The notes under the pieces were generated by a model, which saw nothing but the letters and a program-made list of their open reading frames with translations, was not told where the DNA came from and did no database searches. A DNA stretch of 49,146 nt from Candidatus Eisenbacteria bacterium (GTDB taxonomy: Bacteria > Desulfobacterota > Binatia > DP-6). The translations under genes and the position numbers were made by a program. The stretch spans positions 1 to 49,146 of the forward strand of contig DATJZY010000136.1 in assembly GCA_035577985.1 (NCBI GenBank), written 5' to 3'. Position 1 is the stretch's first letter, and each line of letters starts with the position of its first letter. Of this stretch, positions 15,269 to 23,000 are shown piece after piece.

Positions 15269-15987
15269 GACCGTACCGGACGATTCGCTTCGAGAAGCGC
15301 GGGCGCATCGCGACGGTCACGCTCGATCGTCCCGAGTCGCTCAACGCCTACGACGTCGCCATGCGCGACGATCTCTTCGCGGCGTTCGGTGCGATCGACG
15401 AGGATCCGGAGGCGCGCGCGATGGTGTTGCGCGGGGCCGGGCCGGCCTTCTCGACCGGCGGCGACCTGCGCGAGTTCGGCAGCGCGCCGTCGCCGGTCGT
15501 CGCGCGCGCCGTTCGCTACCAGCGCGACGTGTGGGGACGCCTCCTGCGCCTGCGCGCCGCCACGATCGCGGCGGTCCACGGCTACGCCGTGGGCGGCGGC
15601 ATGGAGATGGCGCTCCTGTGCGACGTGCGTGTGGCCGCGTCCGATGCCGTATTCGCGCTGCCAGAGACGGGGCTCGGCATGATCCCGGGCGTCGCCGGCA
15701 CCCAGACGCTGCCGCGGGTCGTCGGGCTCGGGCGTGCCCTCGCGACCATCCTCGGAGGCGAGCGCCTCGATGCGCGCGCGGCCGAGCGCATCGGTCTCGT
15801 GCATCGCGTCGTGCCGCGCGCGCGGCTCGACGCGGCGGCCCAGGCGATCGCGCGCCGCCTCGCGGCGATCGCGCCGGGGCGCGTCGCGGCGCTTCGCCGC
15901 TGCGTGCGCGCGGCGCACGACGTGCCGCTCGGCGACGGCATCGCGCTTGAGCGCCGACTCGCGCTCGGGCTAGAAGCCGTCGAATGA
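15256..15987 (+). CDS. Enoyl-CoA hydratase/isomerase family protein with both catalytic Glu
   Basis: The 243-residue crotonase-fold protein has the oxyanion-hole regions AFSTGGDLREF and VHGYAVGGG, and both acidic residues of enoyl-CoA hydratases: Glu in GGGMEMALLCD and Glu in LPETGLGMIPG. Hydration of a 2-enoyl-CoA in beta-oxidation or a related aromatic/terpenoid route is likely. ATG 15256 lies inside the end of the amidohydrolase gene, and the stop overlaps the ligase start as ATGA. These genes form one acyl-CoA unit with the ligase and the next crotonase. Confidence 0.87.
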   Translation: MARVRPYRTIRFEKRGRIATVTLDRPESLNAYDVAMRDDLFAAFGAIDEDPEARAMVLRGAGPAFSTGGDLREFGSAPSPVVARAVRYQRDVWGRLLRLRAATIAAVHGYAVGGGMEMALLCDVRVAASDAVFALPETGLGMIPGVAGTQTLPRVVGLGRALATILGGERLDARAAERIGLVHRVVPRARLDAAAQAIARRLAAIAPGRVAALRRCVRAAHDVPLGDGIALERRLALGLEAVE

Positions 15988-17531
15988 ACACCGTCAGCTT
16001 CCTCGCCATTCCGGCCGGCATCGTGCCGGATCAGGAGGCGATCGTATCCGGCTCCGAGCGCTTCACGTATGCCGAGACGTTCGCGCGTGTGCGCAAGCTC
16101 GCCGGCGCGCTCGCGGCGCTCGGCGTCGGGCGCGGCACGCGGGTCGCGGCCCTGCACACGAACACGCATCGCTACGTCGAGGCCTACTACGCGACCGCCA
16201 TGCTGGGCGGCGTCTTCATTCCGGTGAACTACCGGGCCAAGCGTCCCGAGCTCGAGCACATGCTGAAGTCGAGCCAGGCCCGGGTCCTGTTCGTCGGCGA
16301 GCGCTATCTCGGCGAGGTCGACGCGCTGCGGGGCTCGCTCCCCGAGCTGCGCACCCTCATCGGCTTCGACGTCGAGCGCGGCGAGGTGCAGGGCTACGAG
16401 GGCGCGCTCGCGGCCGCGCGAGAGCACGAGGAAGAGGCGGAGGTCGACGACGACGACACGAGCATCCTCATGTTCACGAGCGGCACGACCTCGCTCCCGA
16501 AGGGCGTCATGCTGCGGTACGGCGACTTCTCGGCGTACGTCACCGCCAACGTCGAGCTGGCCGACGGCACGCCGCGCGGCGCCGCGCTGCTCTGTGCGCC
16601 GCTCTACCACATCGCGGGCGCCACCAACATGATGACGACGCTGTGGACCGGTCGCCGCCTCGTGCTGATGCCGCAGTTCGAGCCGCGGGCGTGGCTCGAC
16701 CTCGTCGAGCGCGAGCGCGTGACGCACGCCTTCGTCGTGCCGACGATGATGAAGCATCTGCTCGACCACCCCGACCTCGAGCGGCGCGATCTCTCGAGCC
16801 TCGAGATCTTCTCCTACGGCGGCGCGCAGATGCCGTTCCCCGTGATCCGCCGTGCGATCGAGCGCTTGCCGAAGACGATCGGGTTCGTGAACGCCTTCGG
16901 GCAGACGGAGACGACGTCGACGCTCACGATCCTGGGTCCGGACGATCACCGCCTCGAGGGGACGCCGGAGGAGGTCGAGCTGCGCACGAAGCGCCTCAAG
17001 TCGATCGGCCGCCCGCTGCCCGACGTCGAGGTCCGCATCGTCGACGAGGACGGCAAGGCGTTGCCGCCGGACGAGGTCGGCGAGATCCACGTGCGCACGC
17101 CGCGCGCCATGAAGGGATACGCCGGCGCGAAGGATTCGCCCTTCACGGCCGACGGCTGGCTTCCGACCCGCGACATGGGCTGGGTCGACCAGGACGGGTA
17201 CCTCTACATCGCGGGGCGCAAGGACGACATGATCATCCGCGGCGGCGAGAACATCGCGCCCGCCGAGGTCGAAGCCGTGCTCGTGTCGCACCCCGCCGTC
17301 GACGAGGCGGCGGTCGTGGGCGTGCCGGACGTCGAGTGGGGGCAGCGCGTGGCCGCGTTCGTCGTGCTGCGGCCCGGCGCGCGCGCGACCGAAGCCGAGC
17401 TGGGCGAGTTCTGCCGCGCGCGGCTCGCGAGCTTCAAGAAGCCCGAGATCTTCCAATTCCTCGCCGAGCTGCCGAAAAACCCGATGGGGAAGGTCCTGCG
17501 ACGCGAGCTCCGGGTGCAGCCGGCGTCGTGA
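15984..17531 (+). CDS. Acyl-CoA synthetase (AMP-forming ligase)
   Basis: The 515-residue protein is an ANL-superfamily enzyme that activates a carboxylic acid to its acyl-CoA via an acyl-AMP. It shows the P-loop-like TSGTTSLPKGVML (about 165-177), the A5 motif NAFGQTETTS, the hinge motif GWLPTRDMGWVD followed by GRKDDMIIRGGENIAPAEVE, and the C-terminal catalytic Lys in PKNPMGKVLRREL. The acid cannot be told from the sequence; medium-chain or aromatic acids are plausible given the crotonases on both sides. It overlaps the upstream gene by 4 bases and the downstream gene by 4 bases. Confidence 0.9.
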   Translation: MNTVSFLAIPAGIVPDQEAIVSGSERFTYAETFARVRKLAGALAALGVGRGTRVAALHTNTHRYVEAYYATAMLGGVFIPVNYRAKRPELEHMLKSSQARVLFVGERYLGEVDALRGSLPELRTLIGFDVERGEVQGYEGALAAAREHEEEAEVDDDDTSILMFTSGTTSLPKGVMLRYGDFSAYVTANVELADGTPRGAALLCAPLYHIAGATNMMTTLWTGRRLVLMPQFEPRAWLDLVERERVTHAFVVPTMMKHLLDHPDLERRDLSSLEIFSYGGAQMPFPVIRRAIERLPKTIGFVNAFGQTETTSTLTILGPDDHRLEGTPEEVELRTKRLKSIGRPLPDVEVRIVDEDGKALPPDEVGEIHVRTPRAMKGYAGAKDSPFTADGWLPTRDMGWVDQDGYLYIAGRKDDMIIRGGENIAPAEVEAVLVSHPAVDEAAVVGVPDVEWGQRVAAFVVLRPGARATEAELGEFCRARLASFKKPEIFQFLAELPKNPMGKVLRRELRVQPAS

Positions 17532-18292
17532 GGGCGCGTGGCGGGCGTCCGGCGGTCACGGCGGCGATCACGGACGCCGTCGCGTGGGTGACCCTGTCGC
17601 GCGGCGAGCGGGGGAACCGTCTCGATCTCGACGTCATGCAGGGTCTCGCCGACGCCTGTGCGGCGATCGCGCTCGACCCGCAGGTGCGCGTCGTCGTGCT
17701 GCAGGCGTCGGGACGCGACTTCAGTCTCGGGTTGCCGGCGCGCCTCGCGTGGCCGCCCGCGTCGTGGCCCGACGGTGTGGCGGCGGTCGCGGCGCTCTCG
17801 CAGCCGGTCGTCGCCGCGATCGACGGCGAGGCGCGCGGCTGGGGTTTCGCGCTCGCGCTCGCGGCCGACGTCCGGATCGCCACCGCGCGCACCGTCTTCT
17901 GCGCGCCCGAGGTCCGCGACGGCCGGCTGCCGGGCGGCGGCCTCACGCAGCGCCTCCCGCGGATCGTCGGGGCGGGAAGGGCGCTGGCCCTGCTGGTCCT
18001 CGGGGAGCGCGTGCGCGCCCGCGAGGCGGCCGCATGGGGGCTCCTCGCCGAGGTCGTTCCGCCGGCGCGGCTGACGCGTGCGGCGGCAGCCCGGGCCCGC
18101 GACCTCGCAGCGCGGGGACCGGTCGCCCTCCGCTATGCGAAGGAGGCGGTGTACCGCGCGCTCGATCTCCCGCTCGAGGACGGCCTGCGCTTGGAACACG
18201 ATCTGTACGTGCTATTGCAGACCACGGCGGACCGCCGGGAGGGCATCGACGCCTTCCTCGCACGGCGCCCGCCGCGGTTCGGCGATCGATAG
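17528..18292 (+). CDS. Crotonase-fold protein lacking one catalytic Glu
   Basis: The 254-residue protein has the crotonase fold, but in the segment aligning with GGGxE the sequence is ARGWGFALALAAD, so the first hydratase Glu is Ala and one of the Gly residues is Trp. The second Glu region is kept (CAPEVRDGRLPGGGLTQ). It is therefore unlikely to be a standard hydratase; an isomerase, hydrolase or non-catalytic role is possible. The start GTG 17528 overlaps the ligase stop (GTGA). It closes the acyl-CoA unit. Confidence 0.82.
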   Translation: MRARGGRPAVTAAITDAVAWVTLSRGERGNRLDLDVMQGLADACAAIALDPQVRVVVLQASGRDFSLGLPARLAWPPASWPDGVAAVAALSQPVVAAIDGEARGWGFALALAADVRIATARTVFCAPEVRDGRLPGGGLTQRLPRIVGAGRALALLVLGERVRAREAAAWGLLAEVVPPARLTRAAAARARDLAARGPVALRYAKEAVYRALDLPLEDGLRLEHDLYVLLQTTADRREGIDAFLARRPPRFGDR

Positions 18293-18313
18293 ACCCCACG
18301 ACGAGGAGACGGC

Positions 18314-18433
18314 ATGGCGGCCCAGATCGGGAAGATCTACATCTGCGCGTCCTGCAACGCCCAGGTCATCGTGACCAAGGGCGGCGCGGGTGTGCTCAAG
18401 TGCTGCGGGCAGGAGATGCAGCAGAAGAAGTGA
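18314..18433 (+). CDS. Stand-alone desulfoferrodoxin N-terminal (desulforedoxin-like) protein, copy 2
   Basis: This 39-residue protein (starting MAAQIGKIYICASCNAQVIV) has the CxxC...CC iron site (ICASC and LKCCGQEM) and little else. It is a shorter paralogue of the 47-residue protein at 13679. A GAGGAGA lies about 6 bases before the ATG. It sits 21 bases after the crotonase gene and may belong to that unit. Confidence 0.85.
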   Translation: MAAQIGKIYICASCNAQVIVTKGGAGVLKCCGQEMQQKK

Positions 18434-18508
18434 TGCGGGTTGCCCCGGCGCGCACCGCGTGGCTATAGACCTGCTCGTCGCAAGCACCCGCGTTCGACAG
18501 GAGGCTAC

Positions 18509-19006
18509 GTGCAGCGCGTTGCAGTCTATCCAGGCTCGTTCGATCCGATCACCAACGGCCACGCCGATCTGGTTGCGCGCAGCCTGCAGGTCTTCGACAA
18601 GGTGATCGTGGCCGTCGCGTTCAATCCCCACAAGGACGCGTCGTGGTTCACGCCCGACGAGCGCGTCGCGATGATCCGCGAGGTCTTCAAGGCCGAGGGC
18701 GCCTGCGTCGAGGCCGACAAGTTCTCGGGTCTCCTCGTCGACTATGCTGTGTCGAAGGGCGCCAACGTGATCGTCCGGGGCCTGCGCGCCGTCGCCGACT
18801 TCGAGTACGAGTTCCAGATGACCATGATGAACCGCCATCTGGTGCCACAGGTCGAGACCATCTTCATGATGACGAGCGAGTCGCACTTCTACACGAGCTC
18901 CCGGCTCGTGAAGGAGGTGGTGGGGCTCGGCGGCGACGTCGCGGGGCTCGTACCGGACGCGGTGCTGCCGCGTCTCAAGGCGCGGGCGAAGCAGCCACGC
19001 GCATGA
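18509..19006 (+). CDS. coaD: Phosphopantetheine adenylyltransferase
   Basis: CoaD makes dephospho-CoA from 4'-phosphopantetheine and ATP, the penultimate step of CoA synthesis. The 165-residue protein has the family length and motifs: YPGSFDPITNGH near the N-terminus with the nucleotidyltransferase THGH-equivalent (TNGH), RGLRAVADFEYE, and the C-terminal SSRLVKEV. GTG 18509 is preceded by AGGAGG at about 6 bases, which rules out longer starts. Its stop overlaps the aminotransferase start (ATGA). Confidence 0.95.
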   Translation: MQRVAVYPGSFDPITNGHADLVARSLQVFDKVIVAVAFNPHKDASWFTPDERVAMIREVFKAEGACVEADKFSGLLVDYAVSKGANVIVRGLRAVADFEYEFQMTMMNRHLVPQVETIFMMTSESHFYTSSRLVKEVVGLGGDVAGLVPDAVLPRLKARAKQPRA

Positions 19007-20085
19007 AGACGATCTCGTTCGCGCGCGGCGTCCCGTCGGCGGACCTCCTGCCGGCGCAGGCGATCGCCGCGGCCGCAGCCCGCGCGCTCGAGCGCGACCC
19101 GGCGGGCGCGCTCTCGTACGGGGCGCCGGAGGGCTACCTCCCACTCCGCGAGTGGTTCGCGAGCCGCTACGACGTGCCGGTCGAGCGCGTGCTGCTCACC
19201 AATGGGTCGCTCCAGGGCGTGGCGCTCGTGATCGAGCACCTGTTCCGAACGCCGCCAGACGGGCTCGCCGTGGTCGAGGCGCCGACCTACGACCGCACGA
19301 TCCTCCTCTTGAAGCGCTTCGGCGCCACCGTCGAGGCGCTCTCGCTCGCTCCCGACGGCATCGACGTCGAGGCTCTCGAGCGGCTGTGCCGGTCGGGGCG
19401 AATTCCGCGGGCACTGTACGTGATCCCGAACTTCCAGAATCCCGCCGGCGTCACGACCAGCCGCACGAAGCGCGAGCGCATCGTGGCGCTCGCGGCCGAG
19501 TACGGGTTCATCGTGATCGAGGACGATCCGTACCACGACGTGCGCTTCGAGGGCGCCGACGAGCCGACCATGCTGTCGATGGACCGGCAGTCGCGCGTGC
19601 TGCACATGACGTCGATGACCAAGACGGTCGCCCCGGGCGTCCGCATCGGCGCGCTGATCCTTCCGCCCGATCTGTGGGGGAAGATCCGCACGCTCGCGAA
19701 CGACACCTACATCGGCCCCACCCATCTCGCGCAAGTGACGGTGGCCGAGTACGTTCGCGCCGGGTCGTACGAGCCCGGGCTCGCGCACGTGCGGGCGCGC
19801 CTGCGGGAGCGTCGCGATGCGATGGTCGCGGCGCTCGAGCGTCACCTGGGCGGGCGCGCCAGCTACGTCAGGCCGTCGGGCGGCTATTTCTTGTGGGTGC
19901 GCCTCCCCGGCGTCGACACCGACCAGCTCGCCACCGCGGCCGAGGCGGCCGGCGTGCCGTTCGTGCGCGGATCGTCGTGCTATCCCGACGGGCGCGGGCG
20001 CGATGAGCTGCGGCTGGCGTTCTCGGCCGTGACGCCGCCCGACATCAGCGCGGGGATCGAGCGCCTGGCTGCCCTGGTCCCCTGA
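19003..20085 (+). CDS. PLP-dependent aminotransferase, class I/II (2-aminoadipate aminotransferase-like)
   Basis: The 360-residue protein is a fold-type I aminotransferase. The PLP Lys lies in TSMTKTVAPGVRIG, with NFQNPAG and EDDPYHDVRF providing the cofactor Asn and Asp/Tyr, and a C-terminal Arg in GRDELRLAFS for the substrate carboxylate. It resembles LysN/MocR-type enzymes without the DNA-binding domain, so broad specificity for 2-aminoadipate, Leu or aromatic amino acids is likely. It overlaps coaD by 4 bases and is followed by a strong terminator. Confidence 0.88.
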   Translation: MKTISFARGVPSADLLPAQAIAAAAARALERDPAGALSYGAPEGYLPLREWFASRYDVPVERVLLTNGSLQGVALVIEHLFRTPPDGLAVVEAPTYDRTILLLKRFGATVEALSLAPDGIDVEALERLCRSGRIPRALYVIPNFQNPAGVTTSRTKRERIVALAAEYGFIVIEDDPYHDVRFEGADEPTMLSMDRQSRVLHMTSMTKTVAPGVRIGALILPPDLWGKIRTLANDTYIGPTHLAQVTVAEYVRAGSYEPGLAHVRARLRERRDAMVAALERHLGGRASYVRPSGGYFLWVRLPGVDTDQLATAAEAAGVPFVRGSSCYPDGRGRDELRLAFSAVTPPDISAGIERLAALVP

Positions 20086-20090
20086 GGGCA

Positions 20091-20125
20091 ACAAAAAAGG
20101 CGACCGTCTCGCGACGTCGCCTTCT
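20091..20125. terminator. Bidirectional intrinsic terminator
   Basis: AAGGCGAC (20097-20104) pairs with GTCGCCTT (20116-20123), an 8-bp stem with an 11-base loop. It is flanked by a T-rich tail on the plus strand and by six A residues (six T on the minus strand). It ends the coaD-aminotransferase unit and the convergent Lpp-like gene. Confidence 0.8.
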
Positions 20126-20149
20126 TTGATCGAGAGGGTTTTGGACCCC

Positions 20150-20368
20150 CTATTTCCGGGTGTGCTTTTCGAAGAGCCGCTCGCACTTGTCCGCGGCAGC
20201 CTCGGCCCGCTGGGCCGCGGCCTCGACACGGCTTGCCGCAGCCTCGGCACGCTTGGCCGCGTCCTCAGCGCGCGTCGCAGCCTTCTCAGCCTTGTCCGAG
20301 CACCCGATCGCCAGGGTGCTGACCACCATGAGGGCCGCTAGGCCCGCTCGCAACGACCGTACCGTCAT
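20150..20368 (-). CDS. Lpp/OprI-like alanine-zipper outer-membrane lipoprotein
   Basis: The 72-residue precursor has a lipoprotein signal ending in LAIGC, then Ala/Glu heptads (AEKAATRAEDAAKRAEAAAS and on) like the OprI/Lpp alanine zipper, and a C-terminal RK dipeptide as in Braun lipoprotein, whose last Lys is linked to peptidoglycan. I infer an abundant lipoprotein that tethers the outer membrane to the wall. Start ATG 20368 has a strong AAGGAGGTGAG upstream. The leader also holds a CCCCC-GCGA-GGGGG hairpin (20393-20406). A paralogue without lipobox lies at 2225-2458. Confidence 0.82.
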   Translation of the reverse strand: MTVRSLRAGLAALMVVSTLAIGCSDKAEKAATRAEDAAKRAEAAASRVEAAAQRAEAAADKCERLFEKHTRK

Positions 20369-20567
20369 TCCACTCACCTCCTTGCGAATGATCCCCCTCG
20401 CGGGGGTCCCGTGTGCGAATTTGCGAGATCTTGTTTCACAGATGCGGTCCCCTAGCAATCCACGACGGGCAGAAAGCCCAACAAAATCGTGGGGCGGGTC
20501 ACCCGGGGTCGCACGGCGTCGCGCGCAGCGTCATGATTCGACTGGGAATCTCCGCCGTTAACGCTCG
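20369..20567. other. Divergent intergenic region with folded leader of the lipoprotein gene
   Basis: On the minus strand this holds the leader of the Lpp-like gene, with a 5-bp C/G hairpin with a GCGA loop (20393-20406) just upstream of the ribosome binding site and a nested hairpin further out (20460-20492: CCACGA/TCGTGG enclosing GGGC-AGAAA-GCCC). No gene is visible. Confidence 0.45.
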
Positions 20568-20596
20568 TTGACGGGTCGGGACCGGATACGTACAAT
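20568..20596 (+). promoter_or_regulatory. Sigma-70-type promoter of carD
   Basis: TTGACG (20568-20573), 17 bp, TACAAT (20591-20596): the best housekeeping promoter in the window. Unlike most others here it leaves a leader of about 35 bases with GGAGG at 20624-20628. Confidence 0.75.
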
Positions 20597-20636
20597 CGCC
20601 CCCCTGTTACTTGGTCCGGAATCGGAGGCCGGCTGA

Positions 20637-21131
20637 ATGGTTTCGACGACGTTCAAGGTGGGAGAAAAGGTCGTGTATCCCGCGCATGGCGTGGGCGTCA
20701 TCGAGGGCATTCAGACGAAGGTCGTCTCGGGGTCGGAACGGAAGTTCTACATGCTCCGGATCCTCGACAGCGACATGACGATCATGATCCCGACCGAGAA
20801 CGTGGCTTCGGTCGGCCTGCGCCGCATCATCGGCAAGGACATGGTCGCCAAAGTCTACAAGATCCTGCGCGACAAGAAGGTCGAGATCGACCAGCAGACC
20901 TGGAATCGGCGCTACCGGGAGTACACCGAGAAGATCAAGACCGGCAGCGTGCTCGAGATCGCCAAGGTGCTCCGCGACCTCTTCGTACTGAAGGGCGACA
21001 AGGAGCTGTCGTTCGGCGAGCGCAAGATGCTCGACACCGCCCGCAATCTCCTCGTGAAGGAGCTCGCCATCGCGAAGTCCTTCAGCGAGGAGAAGATCAT
21101 CGAAGAGCTGAAGACGATCTTCGCCAACTGA
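20637..21131 (+). CDS. carD: CarD/CdnL family RNA polymerase-binding regulator
   Basis: The 164-residue protein has the N-terminal Tudor-like RNA polymerase interaction domain (KVGEKVVYPAHGVGVIEGIQ at 7-26), which binds the beta subunit, and a helical C-terminal DNA-binding domain (about 70-160). CarD/CdnL stabilises open promoter complexes, especially at rRNA promoters, and is essential in several bacteria. The gene has its own strong promoter, a GGAGG 8 bases before the ATG, and a terminator, so it is monocistronic. CarD dependence may matter for promoters with weak -10 boxes like those seen around it. Confidence 0.93.
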   Translation: MVSTTFKVGEKVVYPAHGVGVIEGIQTKVVSGSERKFYMLRILDSDMTIMIPTENVASVGLRRIIGKDMVAKVYKILRDKKVEIDQQTWNRRYREYTEKIKTGSVLEIAKVLRDLFVLKGDKELSFGERKMLDTARNLLVKELAIAKSFSEEKIIEELKTIFAN

Positions 21132-21167
21132 GACGAGCCGTCACCTCCCGCGTGCCTAGCGGAGGCG

Positions 21168-21203
21168 AAGGGCCGGAGGGTCAGCCCTCCGGCCCTTTGT
21201 GTT
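21168..21203 (+). terminator. Intrinsic terminator of carD
   Basis: A 12-bp perfect stem (AGGGCCGGAGGG, 21169-21180, with CCCTCCGGCCCT, 21185-21196), a TCAG loop and then TTTGTGTTT. It overlaps the last codons of larE on the other strand. Confidence 0.8.
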
Positions 21204-22014
21204 TCGGGGCGCCGAGGACCTCGTTCAGGCTGCCGCTGCGGAAGCCGACGAGGTCGAGCGTGACGTACGCGAAGCCGAGCCGGCGGAGCTCCGCCGTGAC
21301 GGCGTCACGAACGACCGGATCGATCAGACGTGCCATCGCGTCCGGCGGCACCTCGATGCGCGCAACCGCGTCGTGCGCGCGCACGCGGAGCTCGTGGAAC
21401 CCGAGCGCGCGGAGGACGCGCTCCGCTCCCGCGACGCGCGCGAGGCCGTCGTGCGTGATGCGCGTCCCGTACGGGAAGCGCGACGACAGGCACGGGCTCG
21501 CCGGACGATCCCAGCTCGCGAGCCCCAGCTCGCGACTCGCGGCGCGGATGTCGGCTTTGGTGAGCCCGGCTTCCACGAGCGGGTGGCGGACCGCCTGCTC
21601 GGCGGCGGCGAGGAGGCCGGGCCGGTGATCGCCCAGGTCGTCCAGGTTGGCGCCGTCGAGGATCGCGTCGAGCCCGCGCCGCTCCGCCTCGTCCCGGCAG
21701 ATCGCGAACAGGTTGTCCTTGCAGAAATAGCAGCGATCCACGGGGTTCTCGGCGTACCCGGGAATGGCGAGCTCGTCGGTCTCGCGCACGACGTGCTCGA
21801 CGCCGAGCTCGCCGGCGAGACGGCGCGCGTCGTCGAGGTCGCCCTCGGGCGTCGTCGCCGAGACGGTCGTCAGCGCGACGCACCGCGGGCCCAGGACCTC
21901 GGCCGCGACCCGGAGCAGGAAGCTCGAGTCGACGCCGCCCGAGAACGCGACCAGCGCCGTGTCGAGCTCGCCGAGCAGTTCGCGGAGCCGCGCGACTTTC
22001 GGCTCGGCGCTCAT
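21181..22014 (-). CDS. larE: LarE-family PP-loop sulfur transferase with three cysteines
   Basis: LarE inserts sulfur into the nickel-pincer nucleotide cofactor of lactate racemase and related enzymes. The 277-residue protein has the ATP PP-loop SGGVDSS (25-31) and the family segment SPCLSSRFPYG. Cys175 falls at the position of the sacrificial Cys of L. plantarum LarE. C95 and C98 (DRCYFCKD) add a CxxC, and such three-cysteine forms are associated with a [4Fe-4S] cluster and catalytic rather than sacrificial sulfur transfer. No larA, B or C is in the window. Its start overlaps the cysK stop (TGATG), so cysteine supply and sulfur transfer are coupled. Confidence 0.85.
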   Translation of the reverse strand: MSAEPKVARLRELLGELDTALVAFSGGVDSSFLLRVAAEVLGPRCVALTTVSATTPEGDLDDARRLAGELGVEHVVRETDELAIPGYAENPVDRCYFCKDNLFAICRDEAERRGLDAILDGANLDDLGDHRPGLLAAAEQAVRHPLVEAGLTKADIRAASRELGLASWDRPASPCLSSRFPYGTRITHDGLARVAGAERVLRALGFHELRVRAHDAVARIEVPPDAMARLIDPVVRDAVTAELRRLGFAYVTLDLVGFRSGSLNEVLGAPKHKGPEG

Positions 22015-22958
22015 CAGATGCCCTCGGCGCGGAAGAGGCCGGTCGTGAGGTAGCGCTCGCCGGTGTCGCAGAAGACCGTCAGGACGACGGCGCCTTTGCC
22101 GAGCCGCCGGGCGACGTCGATCGCGGCGGCGCAGTTGGCGCCCGACGAGATGCCGACCAGGTGTCCCTCGTAGCGGGCCAGCGCGCGCGCGTGCGTGGCC
22201 GCGACGTCGTCGGAGATGCCCATGACCTCGTCGTAGATGCGAGTGTCGAGGATGTCCGGCACGAAGCCGGCGCCGATTCCCTGGATCTGGTGGAACCCGG
22301 GTGCGCCGCCCGACAAGACCGGCGAGGCGGCCGGCTCCACGGCGACGATCCGGACCTGCGGATCGCGGTCGCGCAACACCTCGCCGACGCCCGTGATCGT
22401 GCCGCCGGTGCCGACGCCGGCGACGAACGCGTCGACGCGCGGAAGCTGCCGCAGGATCTCGGGCCCGGTCGTTCGCCGGTGGGCGTCGGGGTTGGCGGGG
22501 TTCGTGAATTGCTGCGGCATGTACCAGTCCGCGTGCTCGGCGAGCAGCTCCTCGGCCCGTCGCACGGCGGCGTGCATGCCCTTCGTGTCCGGCGTCATCT
22601 CGAGCCGCGCGCCGTAGCCCATGAGAAGCGATCGGCGCTCCTCGCTCATCGTGTCGGGCATCGTGAGGACCAGGCGATAGCCCTTCACCGCCGCGACCAG
22701 CGCGAGGCCGATGCCGGTGTTGCCGCTCGTCGGCTCGATGATCGTCCCGCCGCGCACGAGCGCACCGCTGCGCTCGGCCGCTTCGATCATGGAGAGGCAG
22801 ATGCGATCCTTGACGCTCCCGCCGGGATTCCTGTTCTCGAGCTTGGCCCACACCTCGGCCTGGAGGCCTTCGAGCTGTGGGAGCCGATTCAGGCGGACGA
22901 CCGGCGTCTGGCCGATCAGGTCGAGCACGGAGTGGGCGACGTGGCAGGGGAGCGGCAT
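22014..22958 (-). CDS. cysK: Cysteine synthase / PLP-dependent beta-replacement enzyme
   Basis: The 314-residue fold-type II PLP enzyme has the PLP Lys in NPGGSVKDRI, the substrate loop PTSGNTGIGL, the phosphate-binding GVGTGGTITG and a C-terminal SSGAN. It makes cysteine from O-acetylserine and sulfide. I prefer ATG 22958 over ATG 22997 (13 residues longer) because a TTGACC (23016-23011), 17 bp, CTATCG (22993-22988) promoter would overlap the longer start; this is not certain. It is coupled to larE downstream and divergent from the GT9 gene, whose start codon is inside the promoter region. Confidence 0.9.
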   Translation of the reverse strand: MPLPCHVAHSVLDLIGQTPVVRLNRLPQLEGLQAEVWAKLENRNPGGSVKDRICLSMIEAAERSGALVRGGTIIEPTSGNTGIGLALVAAVKGYRLVLTMPDTMSEERRSLLMGYGARLEMTPDTKGMHAAVRRAEELLAEHADWYMPQQFTNPANPDAHRRTTGPEILRQLPRVDAFVAGVGTGGTITGVGEVLRDRDPQVRIVAVEPAASPVLSGGAPGFHQIQGIGAGFVPDILDTRIYDEVMGISDDVAATHARALARYEGHLVGISSGANCAAAIDVARRLGKGAVVLTVFCDTGERYLTTGLFRAEGI

Positions 22959-23000
22959 GGCAGCGTTGCGATCGCCTCGACGAGGCACGATAGACATGGC

